From Clostridium sp. 1001271B_151109_B4 (GTDB lineage Bacteria > Bacillota > Clostridia > Clostridiales > Clostridiaceae), in the NCBI RefSeq assembly GCF_015670405.1, contig NZ_JADPBQ010000011.1:64167-128166 (forward strand): a stretch of DNA of 64,000 bases. The letters run 5' to 3'. A program made the translations under genes and the position numbers. Under the pieces are notes generated by a model. The model had not been told where the DNA came from, did not search any database, and saw only the letters and a program-made list of their open reading frames with translations. Shown here piece after piece: positions 38,663 through 48,182 of the stretch; within the stretch, counting starts at the first letter, position 1, and every line of letters starts with the position of its first letter.

Positions 38663-40324
38663 TTATTTTAATTTAAATGAAGATTTTAAAGATACAATTC
38701 TGTTAAATACTAATTTATCAGCAGTTGTATACTTAGTATCAACATTAAAGAATCCATTTCTAACTAATTGGAACTTATCTTGAGGTTTAGCATCCTTAGC
38801 AGCTGTTGGCTCAATAAATCCTTGTAAAATTTCTATAGAGTTTGGATTTATTTGTTCTAAGAAATTCTTACCTTCATTTTCAGGAACATCATCTAAGATT
38901 AATGGTTCATATAATCTAAATTCAGCAGGTACGCAGTTGTTTGCATCTACCCAGTGAATAGTTCCTTTAACTTTTCTTCCTGTAAATCCAGAACCACTTT
39001 TAGTTTCAGGATCATAAGTACAGTGAATTTCAGTAACATTACCATTTTCATCTTTGATAACTTCATTACACTTAACAAAATAAGCACCCATTAATCTAAC
39101 TTCATTACCAGGGAATAATCTAAAGTATTTCTTTATAGGAACTTCCATGAAGTCTTCTTGTTCTACATATAACTCTCTTGAGAATGGAACAAGTCTTTTA
39201 CCAAAAGATTCATCTTTAGCATTATTGCTAACTTCAAGCATTTCAGTTTGCCCTTCTGGATAGTTAGTAATAACTAATTTTAAAGGTCTTAAAACTGCCA
39301 TGGCATTAGGAGCCTTCATTTGTAAATCTTCTCTTACAAAATAATCAAGCATTTGAGAATCTACTGTAGAGTTTGCTTTAGCAACACCAATTGCTGAACA
39401 GAAATTCTTTAGAGCTTCTGGTGTACAACCTCTTCGTCTTAAACCAGAAATAGTAGGCATTCTTGGATCATCCCATCCATCAACAACACCTTCATCAACT
39501 AATTGCTTAAGTTTTCTCTTACTCATAACAGTATTAGTCATATTTAATCTAGCAAATTCAATTTGTCTAGGTTGGCAATCCATTTCACATTCTCTTACAA
39601 CCCAATCATATAGAGGTCTATGGTCTTCAAATTCTAAAGTACAAATAGAATGAGTTACATTTTCTATAGCATCTTCTAATGGATGTGCAAAGTCATACAT
39701 TGGATATATGCACCATTTATCACCTGTATTATGATGATGTGCATGAGCAATTCTATAAATAATAGGATCTCTCATGTTCATATTTGGAGAAGTCATATCA
39801 ATTTTTGCTCTTAAAACTTTTTCTCCATCAGCAAATTCTCCATTCTTCATTCTCTCGAATAAATCTAGATTTTCTTCAACAGTTCTGTTTCTATAAGGGC
39901 TTTCTTTACCAGGTTCAGTTAAAGTACCTCTATATTCTTTAGCTTCTTCTGGTGTTAAATCACAAACATAAGCTAAGCCTTTCTTTATTAATAAAACAGC
40001 TCTGTTATACATTTCATCAAAGTAATTTGATGCAAAGTAAAGTTCATCCCATTTTCCACCAAGCCATTCTACATCTTCTTTAATTGATTGAACATATTCT
40101 GTATCTTCTTTTACAGGGTTAGTATCATCGAATCTAAGATGTGTTTTACCATGGAATTCTTCAGCTAATCCAAAGTTTAAAAGAATAGATTTTGCATGAC
40201 CTATATGTAGGTATCCATTTGGTTCAGGTGGGAAACGTGTAATTATTTCCTTATGTTTTCCGTTTTCTAAATCGTCAATTATTATGTTTCTTATAAAATT
40301 AGAAGAATTAATTTCACTTGACAT
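38663..40324 (-). CDS. glnS: Glutamine--tRNA ligase
   Basis: 553 residues, class I synthetase. The HIGH motif is [14 protein letters not shown] (33-46), the MSK motif is NTVMSKRKL near 265, and the GlnRS-specific anticodon-binding beta-barrels form the C-terminal 200 residues. GlnRS is patchy in Firmicutes and thought to be acquired by transfer; its presence means Gln-tRNA can be charged directly here. The start follows AGGAGAGG on the minus strand. It is convergent with the Cys-rich gene. Confidence 0.94.
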   Translation of the reverse strand: MSSEINSSNFIRNIIIDDLENGKHKEIITRFPPEPNGYLHIGHAKSILLNFGLAEEFHGKTHLRFDDTNPVKEDTEYVQSIKEDVEWLGGKWDELYFASNYFDEMYNRAVLLIKKGLAYVCDLTPEEAKEYRGTLTEPGKESPYRNRTVEENLDLFERMKNGEFADGEKVLRAKIDMTSPNMNMRDPIIYRIAHAHHHNTGDKWCIYPMYDFAHPLEDAIENVTHSICTLEFEDHRPLYDWVVRECEMDCQPRQIEFARLNMTNTVMSKRKLKQLVDEGVVDGWDDPRMPTISGLRRRGCTPEALKNFCSAIGVAKANSTVDSQMLDYFVREDLQMKAPNAMAVLRPLKLVITNYPEGQTEMLEVSNNAKDESFGKRLVPFSRELYVEQEDFMEVPIKKYFRLFPGNEVRLMGAYFVKCNEVIKDENGNVTEIHCTYDPETKSGSGFTGRKVKGTIHWVDANNCVPAEFRLYEPLILDDVPENEGKNFLEQINPNSIEILQGFIEPTAAKDAKPQDKFQLVRNGFFNVDTKYTTADKLVFNRIVSLKSSFKLK

Positions 40325-40589
40325 ATTTTACCTCTCCTATTAACGCTTAATTATTTAAGTTAAAAATATTCTTAAAGGAATTTAAAATTATTCTATAAAG
40401 AATAATTATGTCCTAAGTAAATAACATTTATAACATATATTTTAACTATTACTAATAATTTTAATCGAATATAAGTAAAAAATAAAGTAACTTATAGAAA
40501 AAGTTAGATAATTACTTCATGAAAGTATAAAAAAGTAAGCTTATAACAATAATATATAGAGAATTATGTACTAAAGAGGAGGTATAAGA

Positions 40590-40910
40590 ATGAATAATTT
40601 ATCATGTAATGTTACTACATGTATATATAATTCACAAAACTTGTGTAGCAAAGAAAGTATTAAAATTGCAGGTAAAAATACTATTACAGCCAATTTTACA
40701 AGTTGTGAAGACTTTAGAAGAAAAACTGGTGAACTTACTAATAGTGTTAAATCAGCTAATACAATGTTAGATGTAACTTGCGAAGCTATAAATTGTGAAT
40801 ATAACAAAGATAATAAATGTGAGGCATCAAATATAACAATTGGTGGAGATTATGCTTTATCTGAAATACAAACAGAATGTTCAACTTTTGTATCAAAGAT
40901 TAATAAATAG
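40590..40910 (+). CDS. DUF1540 domain protein (two domains)
   Basis: 106 residues made of two DUF1540 modules. Each has the C-x3-C...N-x-C...C pattern: LSCNVTTCIYNSQNLCSKESI ... SCEDF in the first half (shown here in part) and CEAINCEYNKDNKCEA ... ECSTF in the second. Eight conserved cysteines suggest metal or disulfide binding. Function is unknown. GAGGAGG precedes the ATG, and it stands alone with its own terminator. Confidence 0.8.
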   Translation: MNNLSCNVTTCIYNSQNLCSKESIKIAGKNTITANFTSCEDFRRKTGELTNSVKSANTMLDVTCEAINCEYNKDNKCEASNITIGGDYALSEIQTECSTFVSKINK

Positions 40911-40921
40911 ATAAATAATGT

Positions 40922-40985
40922 AAGGCTAGCTATAAATATATTATTTAGGATTAAGAATATATTTATTAAATAAGCTAGCTTTTTT
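40922..40985 (+). terminator. Terminator of the DUF1540 gene
   Basis: Outer stem AAGGCTAGC / GCTAGCTT and inner ATAAATATATT / AATATATTTAT, followed by TTTTTT. Confidence 0.85.
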
Positions 40986-41064
40986 ATGCAATCTTGTTTA
41001 CATTAATTGGTTTTTAAAATAAAATAGATATATAAATCAATTAAAAAGAAAAGGATTAATTTTA

Positions 41065-41934
41065 ATGAAGATTAATTATATAAGGGAATTAAATAGTAGC
41101 AAAATAAATTTAAGTCCATTAAACTTTTGGCAGGCTATAGGAATAACAATTTTATTTGATATAATAACTTTATTTTTAAATAAACCTACGGATATTTTTT
41201 ATATTATATTAAATAGTTTAGGAGTTGCAACATATAGTGGATTTTGGATGTGGATATCGACAGCATTATCTGCAGCATATGAGTTTGGTGCAATATTAAT
41301 ATTAATTATTTTTCTAAACAATAAAAACAATAAAGTAAATAATATAAATACTGGTTTTAAGTTGAGAAAAAGAGATTGGGTATTAGTTCCGCTACTAATA
41401 GTTTCATATATTTTATTAACTTATGGATGGTTTGATTATATTTTATATTTCTTTCCAACGGGTAATACATATGAATATGTTATTGATTATTTAAATTCAA
41501 TTCCGATGGTTATATTGATGATAGAATCTTGTGTAATGGCACCTTTTTTTGAGGAACTATTGTATAGGGGAATTATATTAAATGGATTAATTAATAGATA
41601 TAGTGGAAAAAAAGCTATTGTTTATTCAGCATTAATATTTGGAATAGCGCATCTGAATTTTCCACAAGGAATTAATGCATTTTTATTAGGGTTAATAATA
41701 GGAACTGTATATTATTATACAAGATCAATATATTTATGTATGATAATGCATTTTGCTAATAACTTCTTAGTTAATTTTGTTTATTATCCAACTTCACAGT
41801 TATGGACAAACATTTTATTTGTATTACTTCCTATATTAGGTTTAGTGTTAATGATTTACTTATTTAAGATATTAAGTTTAAAAGAGAGAAGTAAAGAAGC
41901 TATTAATTATATAATAAATAACGATTTTAAATAA
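41065..41934 (+). CDS. CPBP family intramembrane metalloprotease
   Basis: 289 residues, about seven membrane helices. CPBP motifs: EELLYRG near residue 168, HLNFPQGINAF near 200 and HFANNFLVNF near 232. AAAAGGA precedes the ATG. It resembles the protein at 32.75 kb in layout but not closely in sequence. Substrate unknown; roles in the family range from prenyl-protein processing to peptide immunity. Confidence 0.85.
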   Translation: MKINYIRELNSSKINLSPLNFWQAIGITILFDIITLFLNKPTDIFYIILNSLGVATYSGFWMWISTALSAAYEFGAILILIIFLNNKNNKVNNINTGFKLRKRDWVLVPLLIVSYILLTYGWFDYILYFFPTGNTYEYVIDYLNSIPMVILMIESCVMAPFFEELLYRGIILNGLINRYSGKKAIVYSALIFGIAHLNFPQGINAFLLGLIIGTVYYYTRSIYLCMIMHFANNFLVNFVYYPTSQLWTNILFVLLPILGLVLMIYLFKILSLKERSKEAINYIINNDFK

Positions 41935-41953
41935 AATGAGTGATGAAATAATT

Positions 41954-41984
41954 AGCATTTATCTTTAAATAGATAAGTGCTTTT
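41954..41984 (+). terminator. Terminator between CPBP gene and hom
   Basis: AGCATTTATCT / AGATAAGTGCT stem (41954-41964, 41971-41981, one G-U pair) followed by TTTT. Confidence 0.7.
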
Positions 41985-42010
41985 ATAATATAAAATTGGG
42001 GGTGAATACT

Positions 42011-43030
42011 ATGAATATTGGGTTAATTGGATTTGGAAGAGTAGGACAAGCACTAATAAAATTGTTAATAGATAAAGAAAGTTATTTATTGCAAAAATAC
42101 AATTTGAAAATAAAAGTAAAATACATAATAAAAAGCAATGGAGGAATATACAATCCTTCTGGAATAAATTTAAGTCAGATATTAAAATTTATTGGTGAAA
42201 ATATAAGTATTACATGTCACAATGAGTGGAAAGATAATTTGAATATTAATGATATTATTGATAATAATGATATAGATACTTTGGTAGAGTTAACTTCAAC
42301 TAATATAGAAACTGGTGAACCAGGGCTTACTCATATTAGAAAATCATTAAAAAATAATATAAATGTTGTTACAGGGAATAAAGGTCCTATTTTATTAGAT
42401 TATAAAAATTTAAAAGTTTTATCTGATAGTAATAATGTGGAGCTTAAGGTTGGATGTACAACAGGTGGAGCATTACCTTCAATTAATGGAGGAATATATG
42501 ATATTGCAGGTAGTGAAATTCAAAGTATTGAAGGTATATTAAATGGTACAACTAATTATATATTAAGTAAAATGGCTAATGATAATATAGACTATAAAGA
42601 AGCTTTATTAGAAGCACAAAAAGATGGGATAGCAGAAGCCAATCCTAGTTTAGATGTTTTAGGGTATGATACAGCAAGTAAAATAATTATTTTATCAAAT
42701 GTACTTATGAATTCAGATTTAAAACTAGAAGATTTAAAAGTTAATGGCATTGAAGAAGTTAGAATAGATGATATAAAAAAGGTTAAAAGAAAGGGAAATA
42801 AGATAAAGTTAATTGGTAAAGTATATAAAAAAGATAATTTAGTTAAGGCTTATGTGAAACCAATAGAAATTGATGAAAACCATCCATTATATTGTGTTGA
42901 TTATAAAAATAAGGGAATATATTATAAAACAGATACTTTAGGGGATATAAGTATAATTGGAGGAGCTTCTGGAACCATGAATGCTGCTGCTTCAATATTA
43001 AGGGATATAATATTAATTAAGGGTGTTTAG
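42011..43030 (+). CDS. Homoserine dehydrogenase, short form without ACT domain
   Basis: 339 residues from the ATG at 42011 (GGGGGTG upstream; the frame from 41996 starts in the site). The NAD(P)-binding motif GLIGFGRVGQALI is at the N-terminus. The catalytic region has NVVTGNKGPILLDY, the family signature ILNGTTNYILSKM and DVLGYDTASK. It reduces aspartate semialdehyde to homoserine, and the C-terminal ACT regulatory domain is absent. The second, ACT-bearing enzyme is 3 kb downstream in the SAM-controlled operon. Confidence 0.85.
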   Translation: MNIGLIGFGRVGQALIKLLIDKESYLLQKYNLKIKVKYIIKSNGGIYNPSGINLSQILKFIGENISITCHNEWKDNLNINDIIDNNDIDTLVELTSTNIETGEPGLTHIRKSLKNNINVVTGNKGPILLDYKNLKVLSDSNNVELKVGCTTGGALPSINGGIYDIAGSEIQSIEGILNGTTNYILSKMANDNIDYKEALLEAQKDGIAEANPSLDVLGYDTASKIIILSNVLMNSDLKLEDLKVNGIEEVRIDDIKKVKRKGNKIKLIGKVYKKDNLVKAYVKPIEIDENHPLYCVDYKNKGIYYKTDTLGDISIIGGASGTMNAAASILRDIILIKGV

Positions 43031-43093
43031 ATAACAATACTGTGTAAAATATTGTATGAATTTTAATTATTTATAAAAAATGATTAAAAAAGG

Positions 43094-43122
43094 TTGCAAT
43101 TTAATAAATACTATGTTATTAT
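43094..43122 (+). promoter_or_regulatory. Promoter of the zinc-ribbon gene
   Basis: TTGCAA (43094-43099), 17-bp spacer, TATTAT (43117-43122) preceded by TGT, an extended -10. The ~105-base leader contains two small hairpins. Confidence 0.75.
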
Positions 43123-43232
43123 AAGAGAGTAGCAAAGTTGCTAACAAAAAAAGTTTCATTTAGGTAAATAGTTTCTCGAAAATTAGAGATTATTATATCA
43201 ATTTAGAATCTTTAATTTTAGGAGGAATATTT

Positions 43233-43385
43233 ATGACAGATAAAACATTAGTATGTAGAGATTGTGGAAGTGAATTCGTATTTTCAGTAGGAGAACAAGA
43301 ATTCTACAAAGAAAAAGGATTCGATAACGAGCCAACAAGATGTGTATCTTGTAGAAGAGCTAAAAAAGAACAAAATAGAAGATAA
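43233..43385 (+). CDS. Small zinc-ribbon protein
   Basis: A 50-residue protein with two CxxC knuckles, VCRDCG near residue 8 and RCVSCRRAKK near 37, forming one treble-clef/zinc-ribbon (zf-trcl type). Between them lies the conserved SVGEQEFYKEKGFDNEPTR. Such proteins are common in Clostridium, and their role is not known. TAGGAGGA precedes the ATG. Its own promoter and terminator, and AAC/ATC-type codons, suggest good expression. Confidence 0.85.
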   Translation: MTDKTLVCRDCGSEFVFSVGEQEFYKEKGFDNEPTRCVSCRRAKKEQNRR

Positions 43386-43399
43386 TTTTAGATTATTAT

Positions 43400-43428
43400 A
43401 GGTTGTAGTTTAAACTACAACCTTTTTT
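43400..43428 (+). terminator. Terminator of the zinc-ribbon gene
   Basis: Perfect palindrome AGGTTGTAGTTT / AAACTACAACCT (43400-43423) followed by TTTTT. Confidence 0.9.
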
Positions 43429-43571
43429 GATTATATTAAAATATAAAAATTAACTAATAAAATATGTAGTAGGGTTAGAGTATAATGATAAATAAGAATG
43501 TCACTTAATATAGAGATGTATAAAAAGCAAGATACAGATGGATAGAAAGTAATTTGGGGAGCGTGAGACTC

Positions 43572-44135
43572 ATGGATAAGAATTATATAAGAAAAGAAAT
43601 ATTGAAGACAAGAAATGATATAGAAGTAGTTTTAAAAAAAGAATATGATAGTATAATCTTTAAAAGGTTGATTAATAGTGATACTTATAAGAATGCCAAT
43701 AAAATATTTACTTATATAAGTTTTGGTTCGGAAGTTGATACTAAGGAATTTATAAAATATGCATTAAGTGATAATAAAGAAATTTATGTACCAAAAACCG
43801 ATAAAAGTAAAAGGGAAATGGTAGCTATGAAAATTAACAGTTTAGATAACATGGGTGTAGATAAGTGGGGAATACTTGAACCTAAAACTATGGAAGAAGA
43901 TAAAATTGGAGAAGAATTTGATTTAATAATTATGCCAGGAGTAGCTTTTGATAAATTTGGAAATAGGATTGGCTATGGTGGAGGATATTATGATAAATAT
44001 ATTTCTAGAAAAAATATTAAATGTCCTAAAATTGCATTGGCATATGATTTGCAGATTATTGATAAAATACAGTGTGAGGAACATGATATAAAGGCAGATG
44101 GGGTAATATCAAATAAAGAGTTTATAAAAATGTAA
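43572..44135 (+). CDS. 5-formyltetrahydrofolate cyclo-ligase family protein
   Basis: 187 residues from the ATG at 43572, with GGGGAG upstream. The YgfA/FTHF synthetase motifs are present: IRKEILKTRNDI, an ATP/folate-binding region with DLIIMPGVAFDKFGNRIG, and the phosphate-binding GYGGGYYDKYI near residue 138. It converts 5-formyl-THF to 5,10-methenyl-THF. Its position just before methionine genes fits one-carbon metabolism, though it appears to be transcribed separately. Confidence 0.9.
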   Translation: MDKNYIRKEILKTRNDIEVVLKKEYDSIIFKRLINSDTYKNANKIFTYISFGSEVDTKEFIKYALSDNKEIYVPKTDKSKREMVAMKINSLDNMGVDKWGILEPKTMEEDKIGEEFDLIIMPGVAFDKFGNRIGYGGGYYDKYISRKNIKCPKIALAYDLQIIDKIQCEEHDIKADGVISNKEFIKM

Positions 44136-44151
44136 AAAATTATAAAAATCA

Positions 44152-44179
44152 TTGAAAAAATATTCCATATGTGTATAAT
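44152..44179 (+). promoter_or_regulatory. Promoter of the metY-hom operon
   Basis: TTGAAA (44152-44157), 16-bp spacer, TATAAT (44174-44179), ending 24 bases before the SAM-I aptamer. Confidence 0.8.
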
Positions 44180-44202
44180 AAAGATAACAAGTAAATAAAA
44201 AT

Positions 44203-44438
44203 CTTTTATTAAGAACGGTGGAGGGACTGGCCCTGAGAAACCTAGCAACCTGTTATCAGTGACAAGTTGTAAGTGACAAGTTATATAAATTAACTGTGAC
44301 TTATATTTATAAATTTTGCTGATGTACGTTGGTGCTAAATCCTGCAGGTTTAACCTGAGAAATGAGAGTATATATTAGTAAAATAGAGTTTTATGCTATT
44401 TCTCATTATCTATAAGGATAATAAGAAGTAGTTTTTTT
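44203..44438 (+). promoter_or_regulatory. SAM-I riboswitch with enlarged P3 and terminator
   Basis: P1 is CTTTTATT / AATGAGAG (44203-44210, 44361-44368). The kink-turn core GGTGGAGGGACTGGCCC, GAAACC.AGCAACC, GGTGCTAAATCC and a P4 hairpin GCAGGTT..AACCTG are all present. P3 is enlarged to ~90 bases and contains two tandem copies of AGTGACAAGTT. The terminator is CTATTTCTCATTATC / GATAATAAGAAGTAG plus T8 (44396-44438). SAM binding is expected to stop transcription into metY. Bases 44439-44615 after it hold only AT-rich DNA. Confidence 0.95.
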
Positions 44439-44615
44439 TGTATAAAAATTATAAAGTTGAATTTATAACAATTAAGAAAAAGGTTAATATTTTTCCATTA
44501 ATAATTAATAAAAGATTAATAAGTATCAAAACTTAAATGAATATAGGATTAGAGTTGAAGTTAATTACTAACTAGAAACTACTAACTCCTAATTATAAAA
44601 AAGGGGGCTTTATTT

Positions 44616-45893
44616 ATGTCAAATAATTTAGGAAAAGGAACAATAGGAATTCATGGGGGGTATTCACCAAAGTCAGGTGAGACAAGAGTGTTACCAATTT
44701 ATCAAAGTGCAACTTACAAATATGATGATCCAGATACACTAGAAGCTTTATTTGCTTTAAAATCAGAAGGACACTTATACAGTAGAATTTCTAATCCAAC
44801 AGTTGGGGCGCTAGAGGATAAATATGCAAAATTAGAAGGGGGAGTTGGAGCAGTAGCAACAGCTTCAGGACAATCAGCAATACTTTATGCAGTTTTAAAC
44901 CTTTGTAAAGCAGGAGATCATATTATTTCAGTAACATCTTTATATGGAGGAACAGTTAATTTATTTAATGTTCATTTAAAGAATTTAGGAATAGAAGTTA
45001 GTTTTGTTGAACCAGATGCATCTGAAGAAGAAATATTATCACTAGCAAAAGAAAATACAAAGGCTATATATGGTGAAACAATAGGAAATCCAGGATTAAA
45101 TATTTTAGACTTTGATAAGTTTTCTTCAGTTGCTAAAAAAATTCAAGTGCCACTTATAATAGATAATACGGTAGCAACACCATATCATTGCAATCCATTT
45201 GAACATGGTGCAAATATAGTTGTACATTCAACAACAAAGTATTCAGAAGGACATGCTCAAACAATTGGTGGAATAGTAGTAGATGGAGGAAACTTTGATT
45301 GGACTAATGGTAAGTTTAATGACTTTACAACACCAGATCCAAGTTATCATGGACTTAAGTATGTTGAAAGCTTTGGACAAGCTGCATATATAGTAAAGCT
45401 TAGAGTAACTTTATTAAGAGATTTAGGAGCTTGTATGAGTCCATTTAATGCTTACTTAACTAACTTAGGATTAGAAACTTTACATTTAAGAATGGAAAGA
45501 CATTCAAAAAATGCTTTAGAAATAGCTCAGTGGTTAACTACTCAAGAAAAGGTTTCATGGGTTAACTATCCATTACTTGAAGGAAGTAAATATTATGATT
45601 TAGCAAAGAAATACCTTAAAGGTGGAGCTAGTGGTCTTTTAACATTTGGAGTTAAGGGTGGAATTGATAATGCTAAAGAATTTAGTAGGAGATTAAATGT
45701 AATTGCCTTAGCAGTAACTTTAGGAGATACAAGAAGTTGTTTATTACATCCAGCAACTACAAGTCATAGTCAATTAAACGAAGAGGAATTGTTAGCGAGT
45801 GGAGTTACACCAGATTTATTAAGACTTTCTGTGGGGATAGAAGATTCTAAAGATTTAATTAATGATATTAGTGAAGCATTAAAAGCTATATAG
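44616..45893 (+). CDS. metY: O-acetylhomoserine aminocarboxypropyltransferase (sulfhydrylase)
   Basis: PLP enzyme that joins O-acetylhomoserine with sulfide (or a thiol) to give homocysteine (or methionine). 425 residues, the length of the OAH sulfhydrylase branch. The PLP lysine lies in VVHSTTKYSEGHAQTIGG near residue 208. LYSRISNPTVGALEDKYAKLEGG and SCLLHPATTSHSQL are Cys/Met-metabolism family signatures. It is regulated by the SAM-I riboswitch, and hom follows 22 bases later. Confidence 0.92.
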   Translation: MSNNLGKGTIGIHGGYSPKSGETRVLPIYQSATYKYDDPDTLEALFALKSEGHLYSRISNPTVGALEDKYAKLEGGVGAVATASGQSAILYAVLNLCKAGDHIISVTSLYGGTVNLFNVHLKNLGIEVSFVEPDASEEEILSLAKENTKAIYGETIGNPGLNILDFDKFSSVAKKIQVPLIIDNTVATPYHCNPFEHGANIVVHSTTKYSEGHAQTIGGIVVDGGNFDWTNGKFNDFTTPDPSYHGLKYVESFGQAAYIVKLRVTLLRDLGACMSPFNAYLTNLGLETLHLRMERHSKNALEIAQWLTTQEKVSWVNYPLLEGSKYYDLAKKYLKGGASGLLTFGVKGGIDNAKEFSRRLNVIALAVTLGDTRSCLLHPATTSHSQLNEEELLASGVTPDLLRLSVGIEDSKDLINDISEALKAI

Positions 45894-45915
45894 GTATTTG
45901 ATTGGAGGAATAGTA

Positions 45916-47136
45916 ATGACTAAAGTAGCTATTATGGGATATGGAGTAGTAGGCAGTGGGCTTATTGAATTAATAGATAAGAATAGAGAATACAACAGGG
46001 AAGGCAAGATACTAATAACTAGTATATTAGTTAGAAATAAAGAAAAACATTATAACTCAAGTCATAATGAGGTTATAACTACTGATGTAGAGGAGTTCTT
46101 TTCTATTAAAAGCGATGTTGTAATAGAAGTAATTGGTGGGTTGCATCCTGCTTATGATTATGTAAAAAGAGCATTAGCTTTAGGAAAGCATGTTGTTACA
46201 GCTAACAAAGATCTAATAGCTACTTTTGGAGATGAACTTTTCCAATTGGCAAAAGACAATAATGTCTCATTAAAATTTGAAGCAGCTGTAGCAGGAGGTA
46301 TACCAATAATAAAGCCATTAACTGAAAGCCTTTATGGTAATGGAATTAGTAGTATAAAAGCAATATTAAATGGAACTACAAATTTTATATTAACTAAGAT
46401 GGATGGGGGCAATTTATCCTATGAAGAGGCTTTAAGTGAAGCACAACAGCTTGGTTTTGCAGAAGCTAATCCAGAATCAGATGTTATGGGATATGACTCA
46501 GCAAGAAAGCTTGCAATATTATCAAGTTTAGCATTTGATAAAAAGTTTAAGTGGAATGATATATCAATAGAGGGGATTACTAATATAGATACAAATGATT
46601 TTAAATATGCTAATAAATTAAACTGTAAAATTAAGCTTATAGCAGAAGCCTTTAAGTGTAAAGGTGGAGTTTATACTTCAGTAAAGCCTATATTAGTAGA
46701 TAATGAAAGTATATTAGCTCAAATTAATAATGAGGTAAATGCGGTTATTTTAAATGGAGATGAAATAGGAGAACTATTATTTGTTGGTAAGGGAGCAGGT
46801 AAACTTCCCACAGGAAGTGCTGTTTATAGTGATTTAAATGATATTATAAATAATAGATTTACCAAAGTTGATAGCTTCAATAAAGAAGAGGCAAATGTAA
46901 TAAAATTTGCTAGTAAAACTTGCAATTGTATATTAAGAGTAAAGGCTTTGGATAAAGAAGAAGTAATAAATAGATGTAGAGAAGCTTTTAATAATATAAA
47001 AGTTATTGATAAGTCTATTGATGATGAGGTTGCAATTTTTATTGAATGTACTTCAGAAGCATACGTTGAAAAATTTATTGAAGAAATAGAAGATGAAATT
47101 TATTATGAAGCGGCTAAAAAGTTAATAGTAGCTTAA
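45916..47136 (+). CDS. hom: Homoserine dehydrogenase with ACT domain
   Basis: 406 residues from the ATG at 45916, eight bases after GGAGG. The NAD(P) motif is VAIMGYGVVGSGLIELI. The catalytic region shows HVVTANKDLIATFG, FEAAVAGGIPII, ILNGTTNFILTKM and DVMGYDSARKLAIL. A C-terminal ACT domain (CNCILRVKALDKEEVI...) suggests feedback by an amino acid. Being in the SAM-controlled metY operon, it probably supplies homoserine for methionine; a second ACT-less Hom sits upstream at 42 kb. Confidence 0.92.
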   Translation: MTKVAIMGYGVVGSGLIELIDKNREYNREGKILITSILVRNKEKHYNSSHNEVITTDVEEFFSIKSDVVIEVIGGLHPAYDYVKRALALGKHVVTANKDLIATFGDELFQLAKDNNVSLKFEAAVAGGIPIIKPLTESLYGNGISSIKAILNGTTNFILTKMDGGNLSYEEALSEAQQLGFAEANPESDVMGYDSARKLAILSSLAFDKKFKWNDISIEGITNIDTNDFKYANKLNCKIKLIAEAFKCKGGVYTSVKPILVDNESILAQINNEVNAVILNGDEIGELLFVGKGAGKLPTGSAVYSDLNDIINNRFTKVDSFNKEEANVIKFASKTCNCILRVKALDKEEVINRCREAFNNIKVIDKSIDDEVAIFIECTSEAYVEKFIEEIEDEIYYEAAKKLIVA

Positions 47137-47173
47137 ATTAATTACGATAAAATTTATAAGTAGTAGTATAGAT

Positions 47174-47277
47174 AGTGATAAGTGGTAAGTAACAAGTTTA
47201 TGACAAAATTTTGTTGAGAGATTTAAAATTGAATTTATTCAGTTAGTCTAAATTTGTAATCTTAATTTCTTATCGCT
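47174..47277. repeat. GTGATAAGT-type inverted repeat after hom
   Basis: The left arm begins AGTGATAAGTGGTAAGTAAC and the right arm ends CTTAATTTCTTATCGCT, imperfectly complementary, with a CAAAATTTTG palindrome between. Same family as 23249-23370. Confidence 0.5.
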
Positions 47278-47347
47278 ATTTTTATTGCAATTAAATATTT
47301 TATATTTTTTTATTATTGAAAAAAAGATAGGCAGAAAATGAAATGAT

Positions 47348-47393
47348 AATGATAATTATTATCATTTACAAAGAGGTAAATGTATGATATATT
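47348..47393 (+). promoter_or_regulatory. Fur-type operator overlapping the rpsD-paralogue promoter
   Basis: AATGATAATTATTATCATT (47348-47366) is a perfect 19-bp palindrome containing the exact 7-1-7 Fur box TGATAATNATTATCA. It abuts the -35 TTTACA (47365-47370), which has a 17-bp spacer and -10 TATATT (47388-47393). A metal-responsive repressor (Fur, or a Zur/PerR paralogue) would block this promoter. Confidence 0.85.
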
Positions 47394-47430
47394 GTATTTA
47401 GGCTTAGAAATAATTTAAGGAGATGATTAT

Positions 47431-48027
47431 ATGGCAAAGATGATGGGCCCAAGGTTTAAGCAGTGCAGACGATTAGGCTTAAATGTTTGTGGACACCCAA
47501 AAGCAATGAATAGAGCTACTAAAGGCACAGCAAGAAATGATAAAAAGCTTTCTGACTATGGTACTCAATTATTAGAAAAACAAAGATTAAGAGCTTATTA
47601 TGGGATTATGGAAAAGCAATTTGCTAATTACTTTGAAAAAGCATCTAAATCAAGAGAATTAACAGGGCATGCTTTAATTAATTTATTAGAATGCAGATTA
47701 GATAATTTAGTTTATAGATTAGGATTTGCAAATTCAATAAGACAGGCAAGACAAATGGTTGTACATGGTCATTTTTTAGTTAATGGTAAAAAGGTTGATA
47801 TTCCATCATTCAATGTTTCTGTTGGAGATGAAATAAAATTAAGAGAAAAGTCTCAAAAGAATGTCATGTTTAAAGAAAATTTTGAATCAAATATTCTTAA
47901 TGTTTTACCATATTTAAGTAAAGATGAAGCTAATTTCTCGGGAGTTTTACAAAGATATCCTGAAAGAACAGAGGTTCCAATAGAAATTAATGAAGTTTTA
48001 GTTGTAGAGTATTATTCTAAAAACTAG
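47431..48027 (+). CDS. rpsD: 30S ribosomal protein S4, stand-alone paralogue
   Basis: 198 residues: S4 N-terminal domain, then an S4 RNA-binding domain ([23 protein letters not shown].. [16 protein letters not shown]). Only two N-terminal cysteines are present (C12, C20 in [12 protein letters not shown]), not a full four-Cys zinc site. It has its own promoter and is not in a ribosomal operon, so a main rpsD probably exists elsewhere. The Fur-type box suggests this copy is made under metal limitation. GGAGATG lies upstream of the ATG. Confidence 0.9.
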   Translation: MAKMMGPRFKQCRRLGLNVCGHPKAMNRATKGTARNDKKLSDYGTQLLEKQRLRAYYGIMEKQFANYFEKASKSRELTGHALINLLECRLDNLVYRLGFANSIRQARQMVVHGHFLVNGKKVDIPSFNVSVGDEIKLREKSQKNVMFKENFESNILNVLPYLSKDEANFSGVLQRYPERTEVPIEINEVLVVEYYSKN

Positions 48028-48121
48028 CTAGTATCATCTTTCCTTTAAGGAATAAAATTTTCTCTAAAAATTATATCTTATGTTATTTATAAGCCACTGT
48101 TGAATTTAAATAAGTTGTGTG

Positions 48122-48174
48122 AAAATGAAAATAGTTAATGTAATGTGCAGATTACATTAACTATTTTTCATTTT
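48122..48174. terminator. Bidirectional terminator between rpsD and the M48 gene
   Basis: A ~23-bp stem (AAAATGAAAATAGTTAATG.. with its complement ending at 48174) separates the convergent genes. Confidence 0.88.
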
Positions 48175-48182
48175 ACATATTA

